The notes under the pieces are model-generated. The model searched no databases, was not told the DNA's origin, and worked only from the letters and a program-made list of their open reading frames with translations. From the NCBI GenBank assembly GCA_013697225.1, contig JACCXG010000088.1:1-5557 (forward strand): 5,557 nucleotides of DNA. The letters are read 5' to 3'. The position numbers and the translations under genes are program-made. Of this stretch, positions 1 through 5,520 are shown in pieces; the first letter of the stretch is position 1; the number at the start of each line of letters is the position of its first letter. The DNA comes from Acidobacteriota bacterium. Lineage in GTDB: Bacteria; Acidobacteriota; Vicinamibacteria; Vicinamibacterales; 2-12-FULL-66-21.

Positions 1-1002
1 GCCGAAGGCTTCGCCGACGTCAACGTGCTCGACATCGTGCATCCGGAGGATCGCGAGCGGACGGGGGCCATCCTCCGCGCTACGCCGCTGGGGGAGAGCA
101 CGATAGTGCAGTTCCGCCTGCGGCACAACGACGGGAGCTGGCGGGTCATCGAAGCGGTCGGCAGGCGGATGAACGACGATCCCCAAGCCGGGGTGATCGT
201 GAACGCCCGCGACGTGACGGAACGCGCGCGCGCGGAGGAAGAACTGCGGGCAGCGGAGGCCAAGCTGCGTCAGGTGCACAAGATGGAGGCGGTCGGGCGG
301 CTCGCCGGCGGCATCGCGCACGACTTCAACAACGTGCTCACCGCCATCTACGGCTATGCGGATCTGCTGCTGGAGGACTTCGACCCGGACGATCCGCGCC
401 GTTCCGACGTCGAGGAGATCCGGCGGTCGGCGGAACGGGCCGCTGCCCTCACGCGACAGTTGCTCGCGTTCAGCCGGCAGCAGATGCTGCAACCCCAGGT
501 GCTCGATCTGAATGCCGTCGTGGACCAGGTGCAGCGCATGATCGACCGGCTGGTCGGGGCCGACGTCACGATCACCTTCGACCCGGCACCCGGCCTGTGG
601 CCCGTCCGCGCCGACAAGGGGCAGATCGAGCAGGTGCTGATGAACCTTGGCGCGAATGCCCGTGATGCGATGCCGGAGGGAGGGTCTCTTGTGATCCGCA
701 CGGAGAACCGGTCCGTGTCAGAAGCGGCCGCGGAAACACTCCCCGGGCTCGGGCCCGGAGATTACGTCTGCCTGCTGGTGAGCGACTCAGGCCTGGGCAT
801 CCCGGCGAGCGTCCGCGGGCAGATCTTCGAACCGTTCTTCACAACGAAAGAACAGGGCCAGGGGACGGGCCTGGGTCTTGCCACCGTTTACGGGATCGTG
901 AAGCAGAGCGGCGGCGGCATCTACGTCGAGAGCGAGGAGCGCCGGGGCACCACGTTCACGATCTATCTGCCGCCGCACGTCACCGCTACTTCCGCTCCTT
1001 GA
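1..1002 (+). CDS. PAS-domain sensor histidine kinase, C-terminal part (5' end outside window)
   Basis: The reading frame is open from the first base, so the true start lies upstream; the GTG at 25 falls inside a PAS domain and is not a credible start. Numbering from that GTG, residues 1-70 are the end of a PAS/PAC sensor domain (HPED, RLRHNDGSWR, ARDVTERARAEEEL). A short coiled linker leads into the HisKA box AGGIAHDFNNVLTAI with phosphoacceptor His99 (codon 319-321). The HATPase_c domain is complete: N box around 203-220 (QVLMNLGANARDAMPEGG), G1 VSDSGLGIP (252-260), F box IFEPFFTTK and G2 GQGTGLGLATVYG. It should autophosphorylate His99 and pass the phosphate to a response regulator. The protein stops 15 or so residues after the ATPase core with no receiver domain, although many HDFNN-type kinases are hybrids. 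No partner regulator is in the window, so the signal and target are unknown. Its last 17 bases overlap the end of the minus-strand gene. Confidence 0.94.
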   Translation, partial: AEGFADVNVLDIVHPEDRERTGAILRATPLGESTIVQFRLRHNDGSWRVIEAVGRRMNDDPQAGVIVNARDVTERARAEEELRAAEAKLRQVHKMEAVGRLAGGIAHDFNNVLTAIYGYADLLLEDFDPDDPRRSDVEEIRRSAERAAALTRQLLAFSRQQMLQPQVLDLNAVVDQVQRMIDRLVGADVTITFDPAPGLWPVRADKGQIEQVLMNLGANARDAMPEGGSLVIRTENRSVSEAAAETLPGLGPGDYVCLLVSDSGLGIPASVRGQIFEPFFTTKEQGQGTGLGLATVYGIVKQSGGGIYVESEERRGTTFTIYLPPHVTATSAP

Positions 1003-1960
1003 AATCCGCGGGAATCTGAAGGTCCGCCTCCGCCACGCTTGGCGTGACTTCCAGCGTCTCGTGGCTCACCGTGAAGATCGTGGCGCGCGGCTGTTCCTCC
1101 TTGCGCATGATCCGGCTGGCCAGCCTGCCGCTCAGGCCGCCGCCGCCCTTCGCCTGCGACTGCTGGGCCGCCTGTTCCTTACTCTTCACCGCCTCGAACA
1201 CGCTTGTCGTCGCGAGCGGCGTTCCCTCCAGCTTGCTGCTCTCGGTCTTCAGGCGCTCCATTGCGGGCTTCAGCAACGGGTACATCGCCATTACCGTTGC
1301 CATCATCTCGGCAGACATGCCGGCGGTCTCCGGCGCAATGGCCTTCCAGTAGCGCATCTCGAACTCGGCGATCTCCTGCATCTGGGGGATCACCGGCGCA
1401 AGCCACGTGTTCGACGTCATCACCAGGCCGCCGCCTTCCTCGAGCGTGCGCCCCTTCGGGCGGACCGCCACCGTCATGACGACCTCCCGCGTGCTGTGCC
1501 CGGCGAGCGTCTTCGTCTGGCCGGTCTCCTTCACGTCGAAGTCGACTTCCAGTTCCGCGGCGGCCTGTTCCGCCTGCTCACGCTGCTCCTCGCGCTCTTC
1601 CTTGGACGCCTCGCGTGCGGCCTTCTCCTGCGCCTCCCGCATCCGGCGGCGGAGCTCGTCGAAGGTGGTGACCTGATAGGTCTTCCGCTTCAGATCCAGC
1701 TCGTACACCTTCTCTTCCCGCAGGTCCACGATGCGGCCGTTCGCGTCTCCCATCTCCGCCTTGCGGTCGCCGCTGACCGCATTGGTCGTCACGATCCCCT
1801 CGCGGGCACCCTTGCCGCCGAACATTCCCATCATCCTGCCCAGGAAGCCTTCGAGCTTCACCTGCGTCCGGTCGCGGGTCTTCACATCAGCCGCCGCGGG
1901 AGTGGCGCAGAGCACCAGGAGCGGCAGGACGAGCGCACACGTCTTGAGTACTCGATTCAT
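986..1960 (-). CDS. Secreted/periplasmic protein of unknown function (DUF4412-like)
   Basis: This is a 324-residue protein with a clear Sec signal peptide: basic MNRVLK, a hydrophobic stretch, then PAAA with predicted cleavage after Ala24. Cys18 is preceded by LVL, which is not a proper lipobox, so a soluble periplasmic protein is more likely than a lipoprotein. The mature part has a Gly/Met-rich patch (about 40-50, GRMMGMFGGKG) and a segment DLREEKVYELDLKRKTYQVT (79-98) of the kind seen in DUF4412-like proteins, where a bound or recorded state is reported as 'Leu-Asp... Lys-Thr-Tyr'. A very charged, probably helical stretch (about 102-138) follows, then a beta-rich region (139-185), a Met-rich helical region (190-245) and a Gly-rich linker (271-278). 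The family match is from memory and weak. The start is supported by GGAGGG six bases upstream and by the signal peptide. I cannot assign a function. It is transcribed away from the RidA-RudS unit. Confidence 0.85.
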   Translation of the reverse strand: MNRVLKTCALVLPLLVLCATPAAADVKTRDRTQVKLEGFLGRMMGMFGGKGAREGIVTTNAVSGDRKAEMGDANGRIVDLREEKVYELDLKRKTYQVTTFDELRRRMREAQEKAAREASKEEREEQREQAEQAAAELEVDFDVKETGQTKTLAGHSTREVVMTVAVRPKGRTLEEGGGLVMTSNTWLAPVIPQMQEIAEFEMRYWKAIAPETAGMSAEMMATVMAMYPLLKPAMERLKTESSKLEGTPLATTSVFEAVKSKEQAAQQSQAKGGGGLSGRLASRIMRKEEQPRATIFTVSHETLEVTPSVAEADLQIPADFKERK

Positions 1961-1966
1961 CGGGGA

Positions 1967-1972
1967 CCCTCC
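1967..1972 (-). promoter_or_regulatory. Ribosome-binding site of the secreted-protein gene
   Basis: GGAGGG on the minus strand lies six bases before the ATG at 1960. It is a near-perfect Shine-Dalgarno sequence and fixes the start, in agreement with the signal peptide. Confidence 0.7.
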
Positions 1973-1987
1973 AAAAAGGAACAGGAG

Positions 1988-1993
1988 ATTCTA
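1988..1993 (-). promoter_or_regulatory. Candidate -10 box for the secreted-protein gene
   Basis: TAGAAT on the minus strand is one mismatch from TATAAT. It would place transcription start near 1981, giving a leader of about 20 bases that still includes the GGAGGG site. No good -35 hexamer is visible at 16-18 bases upstream, so the call rests on the -10 and the architecture alone. Confidence 0.38.
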
Positions 1994-1998
1994 CCGCG

Positions 1999-2017
1999 GG
2001 GGCGCCCCGGCTGCCGG
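1999..2017. repeat. Two adjoining GC-rich palindromes in the divergent promoter region
   Basis: GGGGCGCCCC (1999-2008) is a perfect 10-base palindrome. It overlaps a second inverted repeat, CCGGC-T-GCCGG (2007-2017). Both sit between the two outward-facing candidate -10 boxes, where an operator controlling both directions would be expected. In GC-rich DNA such short palindromes also arise by chance, so an operator role is inference. Confidence 0.35.
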
Positions 2018-2023
2018 CCGAAC

Positions 2024-2029
2024 TACAAT
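2024..2029 (+). promoter_or_regulatory. Candidate -10 box for the RidA-RudS unit
   Basis: TACAAT is one mismatch from TATAAT and stands out in GC-rich surroundings. It predicts transcription start near 2036 and a leader of roughly 50 bases before the chosen ATG at 2087. No -35 hexamer is recognisable at normal spacing and there is no extended -10 TG, so an activator or a non-standard sigma preference would be needed. Confidence 0.3.
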
Positions 2030-2086
2030 GCCTCAGAACGCCCCCGGCGGGCTCCAGTTCCCCTTTTTATGCCTCCGGACAACTCC

Positions 2087-3196
2087 ATGAAGCAGATTGT
2101 CAGCACCGGCCGGAACGCCGGCCCCACCAGTGCCGCCGTGCGCGCGGGTGACCTCGTGTATCTCTCGGGAACCACCGCGGAGAGTGAAGGCGGGACCCCT
2201 GTGGCAGGAGGAGTCGGCGTTCAGACCACAAGCGTGCTGGAGAGGATGCGCGGTCTCCTCGAAGCCGCCGGCTCGAGCCTCGACGAGGTCGTTTCGGTGA
2301 TGGTCTATCTCACCTCCGCCTCCGATTTCGGCGAGATGAACGACGCTTACCGCGCGTACTGGCCATCGAATCCGCCGACACGGACGACGGTGATCACCGA
2401 GCTGGTCACCCCGGGGGCTCTGGTAGAGATCTCGATGATCGCGGTTCCCCGCGGCGGCGAGCGGCTCGTCGTGCATCCGGACGGCTGGCTTCCGGCGCAG
2501 AGCCCGTACAGCTACGGGATCAGGACCGGCGACACTCTCTTCCTTTCCGGTCTCGTTCCGCGCTACGGGCGCGACAACACTGTCACCGATGGTGACATCG
2601 GCGCGCAGACGCGGGCCGTCATGCGGAACGCCTCCGAGCTCCTCGAGGCGGCGGGCATGACGTTCGCCAACGTGGTGTCTTCACGGGTCTACCTGACGCA
2701 GCGGGCAAATTTTCCCGCGATGAACGCGGTCTACAAAGAGTTCTTCGACGGGGCGCCGCCGACACGTGCGACCGTCGTCGCAGGGCTTGCCGCCCCTCCT
2801 TTTCTCGTGGAGATGACCTTCACGGCCTCGTCTGCCTCGAGAGAGCCGGTCGGAACGGCACCGGCAGGCATTCCGTTGAGCCCGGCGATCAGGGCCGGGA
2901 AGCGGCTGTACCTGTCCGGTGTCCTGGGCAACACCCCCGAGACTGCCGGAGATGTCGGCGCCCAGACGCGCGAGACCCTTGCCCGGATCAGGGGCACGCT
3001 CGAGACGGCGGGGGCGTCGGCGGCGGACGTGGTCGACGCGACGGTCTTCCTGACGTCCACATCCGGGTATGCCGCGATGAACGAGCCGTTCGGTGAGCTC
3101 TTCGGGCCCGACTATCCGGCCCGTACGACAGTCGTCACGCCGTTGGTCGTCGGCGACGGACTCGTCGAGATCATGGTGACGGCGGTCCTCCCATGA
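2087..3196 (+). CDS. Triple-domain RidA (YjgF/YER057c/UK114) family protein
   Basis: The 369 residues form three successive RidA domains, about 1-122, 125-250 and 258-369, against roughly 130 residues for an ordinary one-domain RidA. Each repeats the same landmarks: AGDLVYLSG, TGDTLFLSG and AGKRLYLSG near the start; LEAAG or LETAG plus a VYLT/VFLT strand in the middle; then the active-site Arg in PPTRTTV (R99), PPTRATV (R227) and YPARTTV (R346); and the late Glu in LVEIS (E114), LVEMT (E242) and LVEIM (E361). RidA deaminates reactive enamine/imine intermediates such as 2-aminoacrylate released by PLP enzymes, acting in the cytosol as a homotrimer with active sites between subunits. No signal peptide is seen. 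An in-frame ATG at 2069 would add MPPDNS; I prefer 2087 because it has a weak GGA seven bases upstream and the usual RidA N-terminus. A GGCCGG-AACG-CCGGCC hairpin lies at 2108-2123, just inside the gene. The open frame continues far upstream but that part is the antisense of the secreted-protein gene. The end overlaps the next gene by ATGA. Confidence 0.93.
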   Translation: MKQIVSTGRNAGPTSAAVRAGDLVYLSGTTAESEGGTPVAGGVGVQTTSVLERMRGLLEAAGSSLDEVVSVMVYLTSASDFGEMNDAYRAYWPSNPPTRTTVITELVTPGALVEISMIAVPRGGERLVVHPDGWLPAQSPYSYGIRTGDTLFLSGLVPRYGRDNTVTDGDIGAQTRAVMRNASELLEAAGMTFANVVSSRVYLTQRANFPAMNAVYKEFFDGAPPTRATVVAGLAAPPFLVEMTFTASSASREPVGTAPAGIPLSPAIRAGKRLYLSGVLGNTPETAGDVGAQTRETLARIRGTLETAGASAADVVDATVFLTSTSGYAAMNEPFGELFGPDYPARTTVVTPLVVGDGLVEIMVTAVLP

Positions 3197-4200
3197 CCCC
3201 CGCCGGAACTACCTCGCCGGGCACTCCCGACGGGGCACCGCGGTTCCCTGCCGGCGAACCGCCGCGCATCGGGATTTCCGCCTGCCTGCTTGGTGAGGAG
3301 GTGCGGTTCGACGGCGGCCACAAGCGCGATCCGTTCCTGACCGACACGCTGGCCCCATACGTGGTGTGGGTGCAGGTCTGCCCTGAAGTCGAAGTGGGCA
3401 TGGGCACGCCGCGTGAAACGCTCAGGCTCGTGCGCGAGGGTGAGACCGGCGTTCGGATGGTGACGACACGCTCCGGGATCGACCATACGGCGTCGATGCA
3501 GCGCTGGTCGCGGACGCGTGTGGAGGAGCTCGCGCGGGAGAACCTGTCGGGGTACGTCCTGAAGAAGGATTCGCCGAGCTGCGGGATGGAGCGCGTGAAG
3601 GTTTACGGCGGCGCTGTGTCGCAGCGGAACGGCCGCGGCTTGTTTGCAGACGCGCTGCTTGAGCGCTTTCCCCATCTTCCGGTGGAGGAGGAAGGCCGGC
3701 TGTCCGACCCGCGGCTGCGCGAGAACTTCATCGAGCGCGTGTTCGCGTATCAGCGGCTCCGGACGTTCTTCGGCGGCCGCTGGACGACCGGGGGGCTCGT
3801 GGCGTTCCACACCGCGCACAAGATGTCGCTCCTCTCGCATTCCACCGTGGCGTACAACGAGCTCGGCCGGCTCGTGGCTTCCGCCGCGAAGCTCCCCCGC
3901 GCCACCGTGCGTGAAGACTACGAGAGCGGCTTCATGGGAACGATGGCGTGCCTGGCGACGACCCGCCGGCATACCAACGTGCTCATGCACATGGTCGGAC
4001 ACCTGAAGACGCTTTTGGATGCCGACTCGAAACACGAGCTGCTGGCCTGCATCGACGAATACCGGAAGGGGCTCGTGCCGCTGGTGGTCCCGCTGACGCT
4101 GATCCGACACTACGTGCGGGTGCACAAGCTCGCCTATCTGGCGGGGCAGACCTACCTGGAGCCCCACCCGCGCGAGCTGATGCTGCGGAACCGCGTCTGA
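3193..4200 (+). CDS. rudS: RudS-type tRNA 4-thiouridine desulfidase (TudS/DUF523-DUF1722 fusion)
   Basis: This 335-residue protein carries a complete DUF523/TudS domain (about 25-160) followed by DUF1722 (about 185-325). The three cysteines that hold the TudS [4Fe-4S] cluster are all present: Cys31 in ISACLLG, Cys63 in VCPEVEVGMGTPRE and Cys130 in KKDSPSCG. DUF1722 shows FHTAHKMSLLSHS (205-217), RRHTNVLMHMVGHLK (259-272 and on) and the typical tail QTYLEPHPRELMLRN. TudS proteins take sulfur from thiouracil by a non-redox route. The TudS-DUF1722 fusions have been named RudS and reported to remove sulfur from 4-thiouridine in tRNA, which lowers UVA sensitivity; that function is carried over here by family. 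The first 24 residues are a Pro/Gly/Thr-rich extension with no domain. The ATG at 3193 overlaps the RidA stop (ATGA) with no strong ribosome-binding site, pointing to translational coupling. It may act on another thiolated substrate, but domain identity is firm. Confidence 0.93.
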   Translation: MTPAGTTSPGTPDGAPRFPAGEPPRIGISACLLGEEVRFDGGHKRDPFLTDTLAPYVVWVQVCPEVEVGMGTPRETLRLVREGETGVRMVTTRSGIDHTASMQRWSRTRVEELARENLSGYVLKKDSPSCGMERVKVYGGAVSQRNGRGLFADALLERFPHLPVEEEGRLSDPRLRENFIERVFAYQRLRTFFGGRWTTGGLVAFHTAHKMSLLSHSTVAYNELGRLVASAAKLPRATVREDYESGFMGTMACLATTRRHTNVLMHMVGHLKTLLDADSKHELLACIDEYRKGLVPLVVPLTLIRHYVRVHKLAYLAGQTYLEPHPRELMLRNRV

Positions 4201-4205
4201 GCCGC

Positions 4206-4227
4206 TGCGGGGCCAGCGTGCCCCGCA
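4206..4227. terminator. Hairpin between convergent rudS and VKOR genes
   Basis: TGCGGGGC (4206-4213) pairs perfectly with GCCCCGCA (4220-4227) around a six-base loop. It begins five bases after the rudS stop and ends five bases before the VKOR stop at 4233-4235, filling most of the 32-base gap. Being symmetrical it could end transcripts from both sides. Neither strand has a U-tract after the stem, so it would be a non-canonical terminator or an mRNA 3'-end stabiliser. Confidence 0.5.
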
Positions 4228-4232
4228 ATCGA

Positions 4233-4628
4233 TTACACGGCGATCCAGGCGAGCGCCACGCACAGCACCGCATTGGCAATGTGTCCCGCCCAGCAGATGC
4301 GGCATTGCCGGTTGTTTGCCAGCAGGCTGTACCCCAGGAACGCGCTCATCGCAATTGCCGGCACCGTGAGCAGGAAGAGCCAGAACGGATTGGCTGCCAT
4401 GACGAGACCGGCGGCAAGCAGCGCGTAGAGGCCCAGGCCGAGCGCCGCGTTGGGAACCCCCAGCAGCCGTGCACGCGGGCTCCTGAACAACACGGCACAC
4501 CCGCCCTCCTCGAGCCGGCAGATCTCCGGCCCCGTCAGCCATCCCGGCAGAACCTTGTAGTGCCCATACAGGGCTGCCGCCGACGCTGCGGCACCCACGA
4601 CTAATGCGGTCCAGATTGCGACGAGCAC
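4233..4628 (-). CDS. VKOR-family membrane thiol-disulfide oxidoreductase
   Basis: The 131-residue protein has the VKOR core layout. Four hydrophobic segments lie at about 3-22, 56-78, 82-104 and 115-131. Between the first two is the loop with Cys37 and Cys44 followed by S50 and GVPNAALGLGLY, the VKOR signature region. The redox CxxC (C109-R-I-C112) precedes the last segment in CRICWAGHIAN. Bacterial VKORs reoxidise a DsbA-like protein and pass the electrons to quinone in the inner membrane, doing the job of DsbB. The usual fused thioredoxin domain is absent and no DsbA-like gene is in the window, so the partner is elsewhere. I chose the GTG at 4628: the hydrophobic segment begins directly after it and AGGGAG lies six bases upstream. 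The frame is open further upstream to 4832, but that part is antisense-free overlap with nei plus repeat and makes no sensible protein. The ATG at 4630 is out of frame. It follows nei with a 61-base gap and is probably cotranscribed. Confidence 0.88.
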   Translation of the reverse strand: MLVAIWTALVVGAAASAAALYGHYKVLPGWLTGPEICRLEEGGCAVLFRSPRARLLGVPNAALGLGLYALLAAGLVMAANPFWLFLLTVPAIAMSAFLGYSLLANNRQCRICWAGHIANAVLCVALAWIAV

Positions 4629-4632
4629 ATCG

Positions 4633-4667
4633 TTCTCCCTTCTCCCTTCTCCCTTCTCCCTTCTCCC
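4633..4667. repeat. Five perfect tandem copies of a heptamer (TTCTCCC / GGGAGAA)
   Basis: The unit TTCTCCC repeats five times without error; on the minus (coding) strand it reads GGGAGAA. The tract is pure purine on that strand and lies between the nei stop and the VKOR start. Five GGG runs separated by four bases satisfy the G3-N4 pattern for an intrastrand G-quadruplex, and two further GGG runs occur just upstream (4681-4683 and 4687-4689). Error-free short repeats of this kind usually change copy number by slippage. Confidence 0.95.
4635..4640 (-). promoter_or_regulatory. VKOR ribosome-binding site, inside the heptamer repeat
   Basis: AGGGAG on the minus strand, spanning the last repeat copy, ends six bases before the GTG at 4628. 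Each upstream copy offers the same sequence seven bases further away, so the tract is a ladder of potential ribosome-binding sites of which only the last is well placed. Confidence 0.55.
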
Positions 4668-4689
4668 TTTGTCTTTTTGTCCCTTGCCC

Positions 4690-5520
4690 TCAACCAGCCC
4701 CCTGGCAGCCCGGACACCAGTAGGTGAGGCGGGCGGCAGGCCCTCGCTTGTCGATGACGATCGGCGTCCCGCACTGGCGGCAGGGCCGTCCTGCCCGCCC
4801 GTACACCCACAGCCGCTCCTGCGGGCTGTCACGCCCGGTCGTCCGCCGGAACCCGGTGTACGTTGTCATCGGTGACAACGTTGTGTGGACGTTGGCGAGA
4901 AGGATGCGGCGGCTCGTCGCGATCAGGCGAAGCAGCGCTTCGTCCTCGAGGCTGTCGGTTGCCGCGAACGGATGCATGCGGCACATGAACAGGATTTCAG
5001 ACTTGTACACGTTGCCGATTCCCGCCATGACCGACTGGTTCAGGAGCACCTCGCCGATGGCGCGGGTGCCCTGGCCGCGCATCCGGCCCAGCGCCCCGCG
5101 TTCGTCGAACGTCGTGCCGAGCACGTCGGGACCGAGCCGCCGCAGTTCCTGATGCCGCTCGATGCTGCGGGCGGTGATGAACTCGGCCACCGGGACGTTG
5201 AAGCCCACCGCTTCGAAGTCCGCGGTAGCGAGCAGGACGCGCATGTCCCCCCGCGCGCGCTGCCAGCGTTCCCCGGGACGGTAGATGTGCCAGCTGCCAT
5301 TCATGCGCATGTGGGTCCGGAGGACGAGCCCGCCGGAAAACCGCATGAGCAGATGCTTGCCCGCCGCGGACACGCTCTCGATCGTGCGGTGTGTGAGAGG
5401 GGTGTCGACGTGGACCCGGGTAAGGGCGGGGAAGACGGACTCGAAGCGCACGACCGGCTTCCCGGCAAGCGCGCGGTGCAGCGTGCGCGCCGCGCGGAAG
5501 ATCGTGTCCCCCTCAGGCAT
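4690..5520 (-). CDS. nei: Endonuclease VIII-type DNA glycosylase/AP lyase (Fpg/Nei family)
   Basis: The 276-residue length is normal for the family and the start is fixed by MPEGDT, since Pro2 (after Met removal) is the catalytic nucleophile and Glu3 the acid/base. MPEG rather than MPELPE favours Nei over Fpg. Lys55 in SAAGKHLL is the conserved lysine, HMRMNGSW (70-77) matches the conserved intercalation region, and the H2TH part is IGEVLLNQ...AGIGNVYKSE (155-174). The C-terminal zinc finger is complete, with C247, C250, C269 and C272 and the DNA-contacting Arg264 (ARLTYWC). Nei removes oxidised pyrimidines and nicks the backbone by beta,delta-elimination. No strong ribosome-binding site precedes it; the start overlaps an open frame from the right edge that ends at 5513, suggesting coupling to an upstream gene. 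VKOR follows on the same strand. Confidence 0.95.
   Translation of the reverse strand: MPEGDTIFRAARTLHRALAGKPVVRFESVFPALTRVHVDTPLTHRTIESVSAAGKHLLMRFSGGLVLRTHMRMNGSWHIYRPGERWQRARGDMRVLLATADFEAVGFNVPVAEFITARSIERHQELRRLGPDVLGTTFDERGALGRMRGQGTRAIGEVLLNQSVMAGIGNVYKSEILFMCRMHPFAATDSLEDEALLRLIATSRRILLANVHTTLSPMTTYTGFRRTTGRDSPQERLWVYGRAGRPCRQCGTPIVIDKRGPAARLTYWCPGCQGAG
4860..4881. repeat. Perfect 9-base-arm inverted repeat inside nei
   Basis: ACGTTGTCA (4860-4868) and TGACAACGT (4873-4881) are exact inverted copies around TCGG. The right arm runs into a further 10-base palindrome ACAACGTTGT (4875-4884), and another ACGTTG follows at 4889-4894. The bases code for the TTLSPMTTYT part of Nei, whose repeated Thr codons may explain it. 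Function as a binding site or RNA hairpin is unproven. Confidence 0.45.

Noticed and set aside
743..758. CCGGGC-TCGG-GCCCGG hairpin inside the kinase gene.
   Set aside because: A six-base GC arm in GC-rich coding sequence is expected by chance and has no positional context.
960..1002. Possible truncation of a hybrid kinase that has lost its receiver domain.
   Set aside because: The ATPase domain ends normally with the G3-like RGTTFTIYLP and a short tail. No receiver remnant is visible downstream, where the opposite-strand gene occupies the sequence, so a plain non-hybrid kinase is simpler.
1061..2068. Upstream part of the long plus-strand frame that continues into the triple RidA, which would give a 711-residue protein.
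   Set aside because: It is exactly antisense to the signal-peptide-bearing minus-strand gene, is rich in His/Arg/Leu with no domain, and RidA homology begins only after 2087.
2028..2090. A 20-residue upstream frame (ATG at 2028) whose TGA overlaps the RidA ATG at 2087 as ATGA, resembling a coupled leader peptide.
   Set aside because: Its ATG falls inside the only candidate -10 box (2024-2029), so it would not be in the transcript, and it has no ribosome-binding site. Both cannot be right, and the -10 seems the better reading.
3112..4542. Minus-strand open frame of 476 residues opposite rudS and the VKOR gene.
   Set aside because: Composition is Arg/His/Pro-rich shadow of GC-rich codons. It lies over two well-supported genes with clear family motifs.
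4629..4832. N-terminal extension of the VKOR frame up to an ATG at 4832.
   Set aside because: It reads through nei in another frame and through the heptamer repeat, yielding Arg/Gly/Lys-rich sequence ahead of the first membrane segment. The GTG at 4628 has a proper ribosome-binding site and gives a normal VKOR length.
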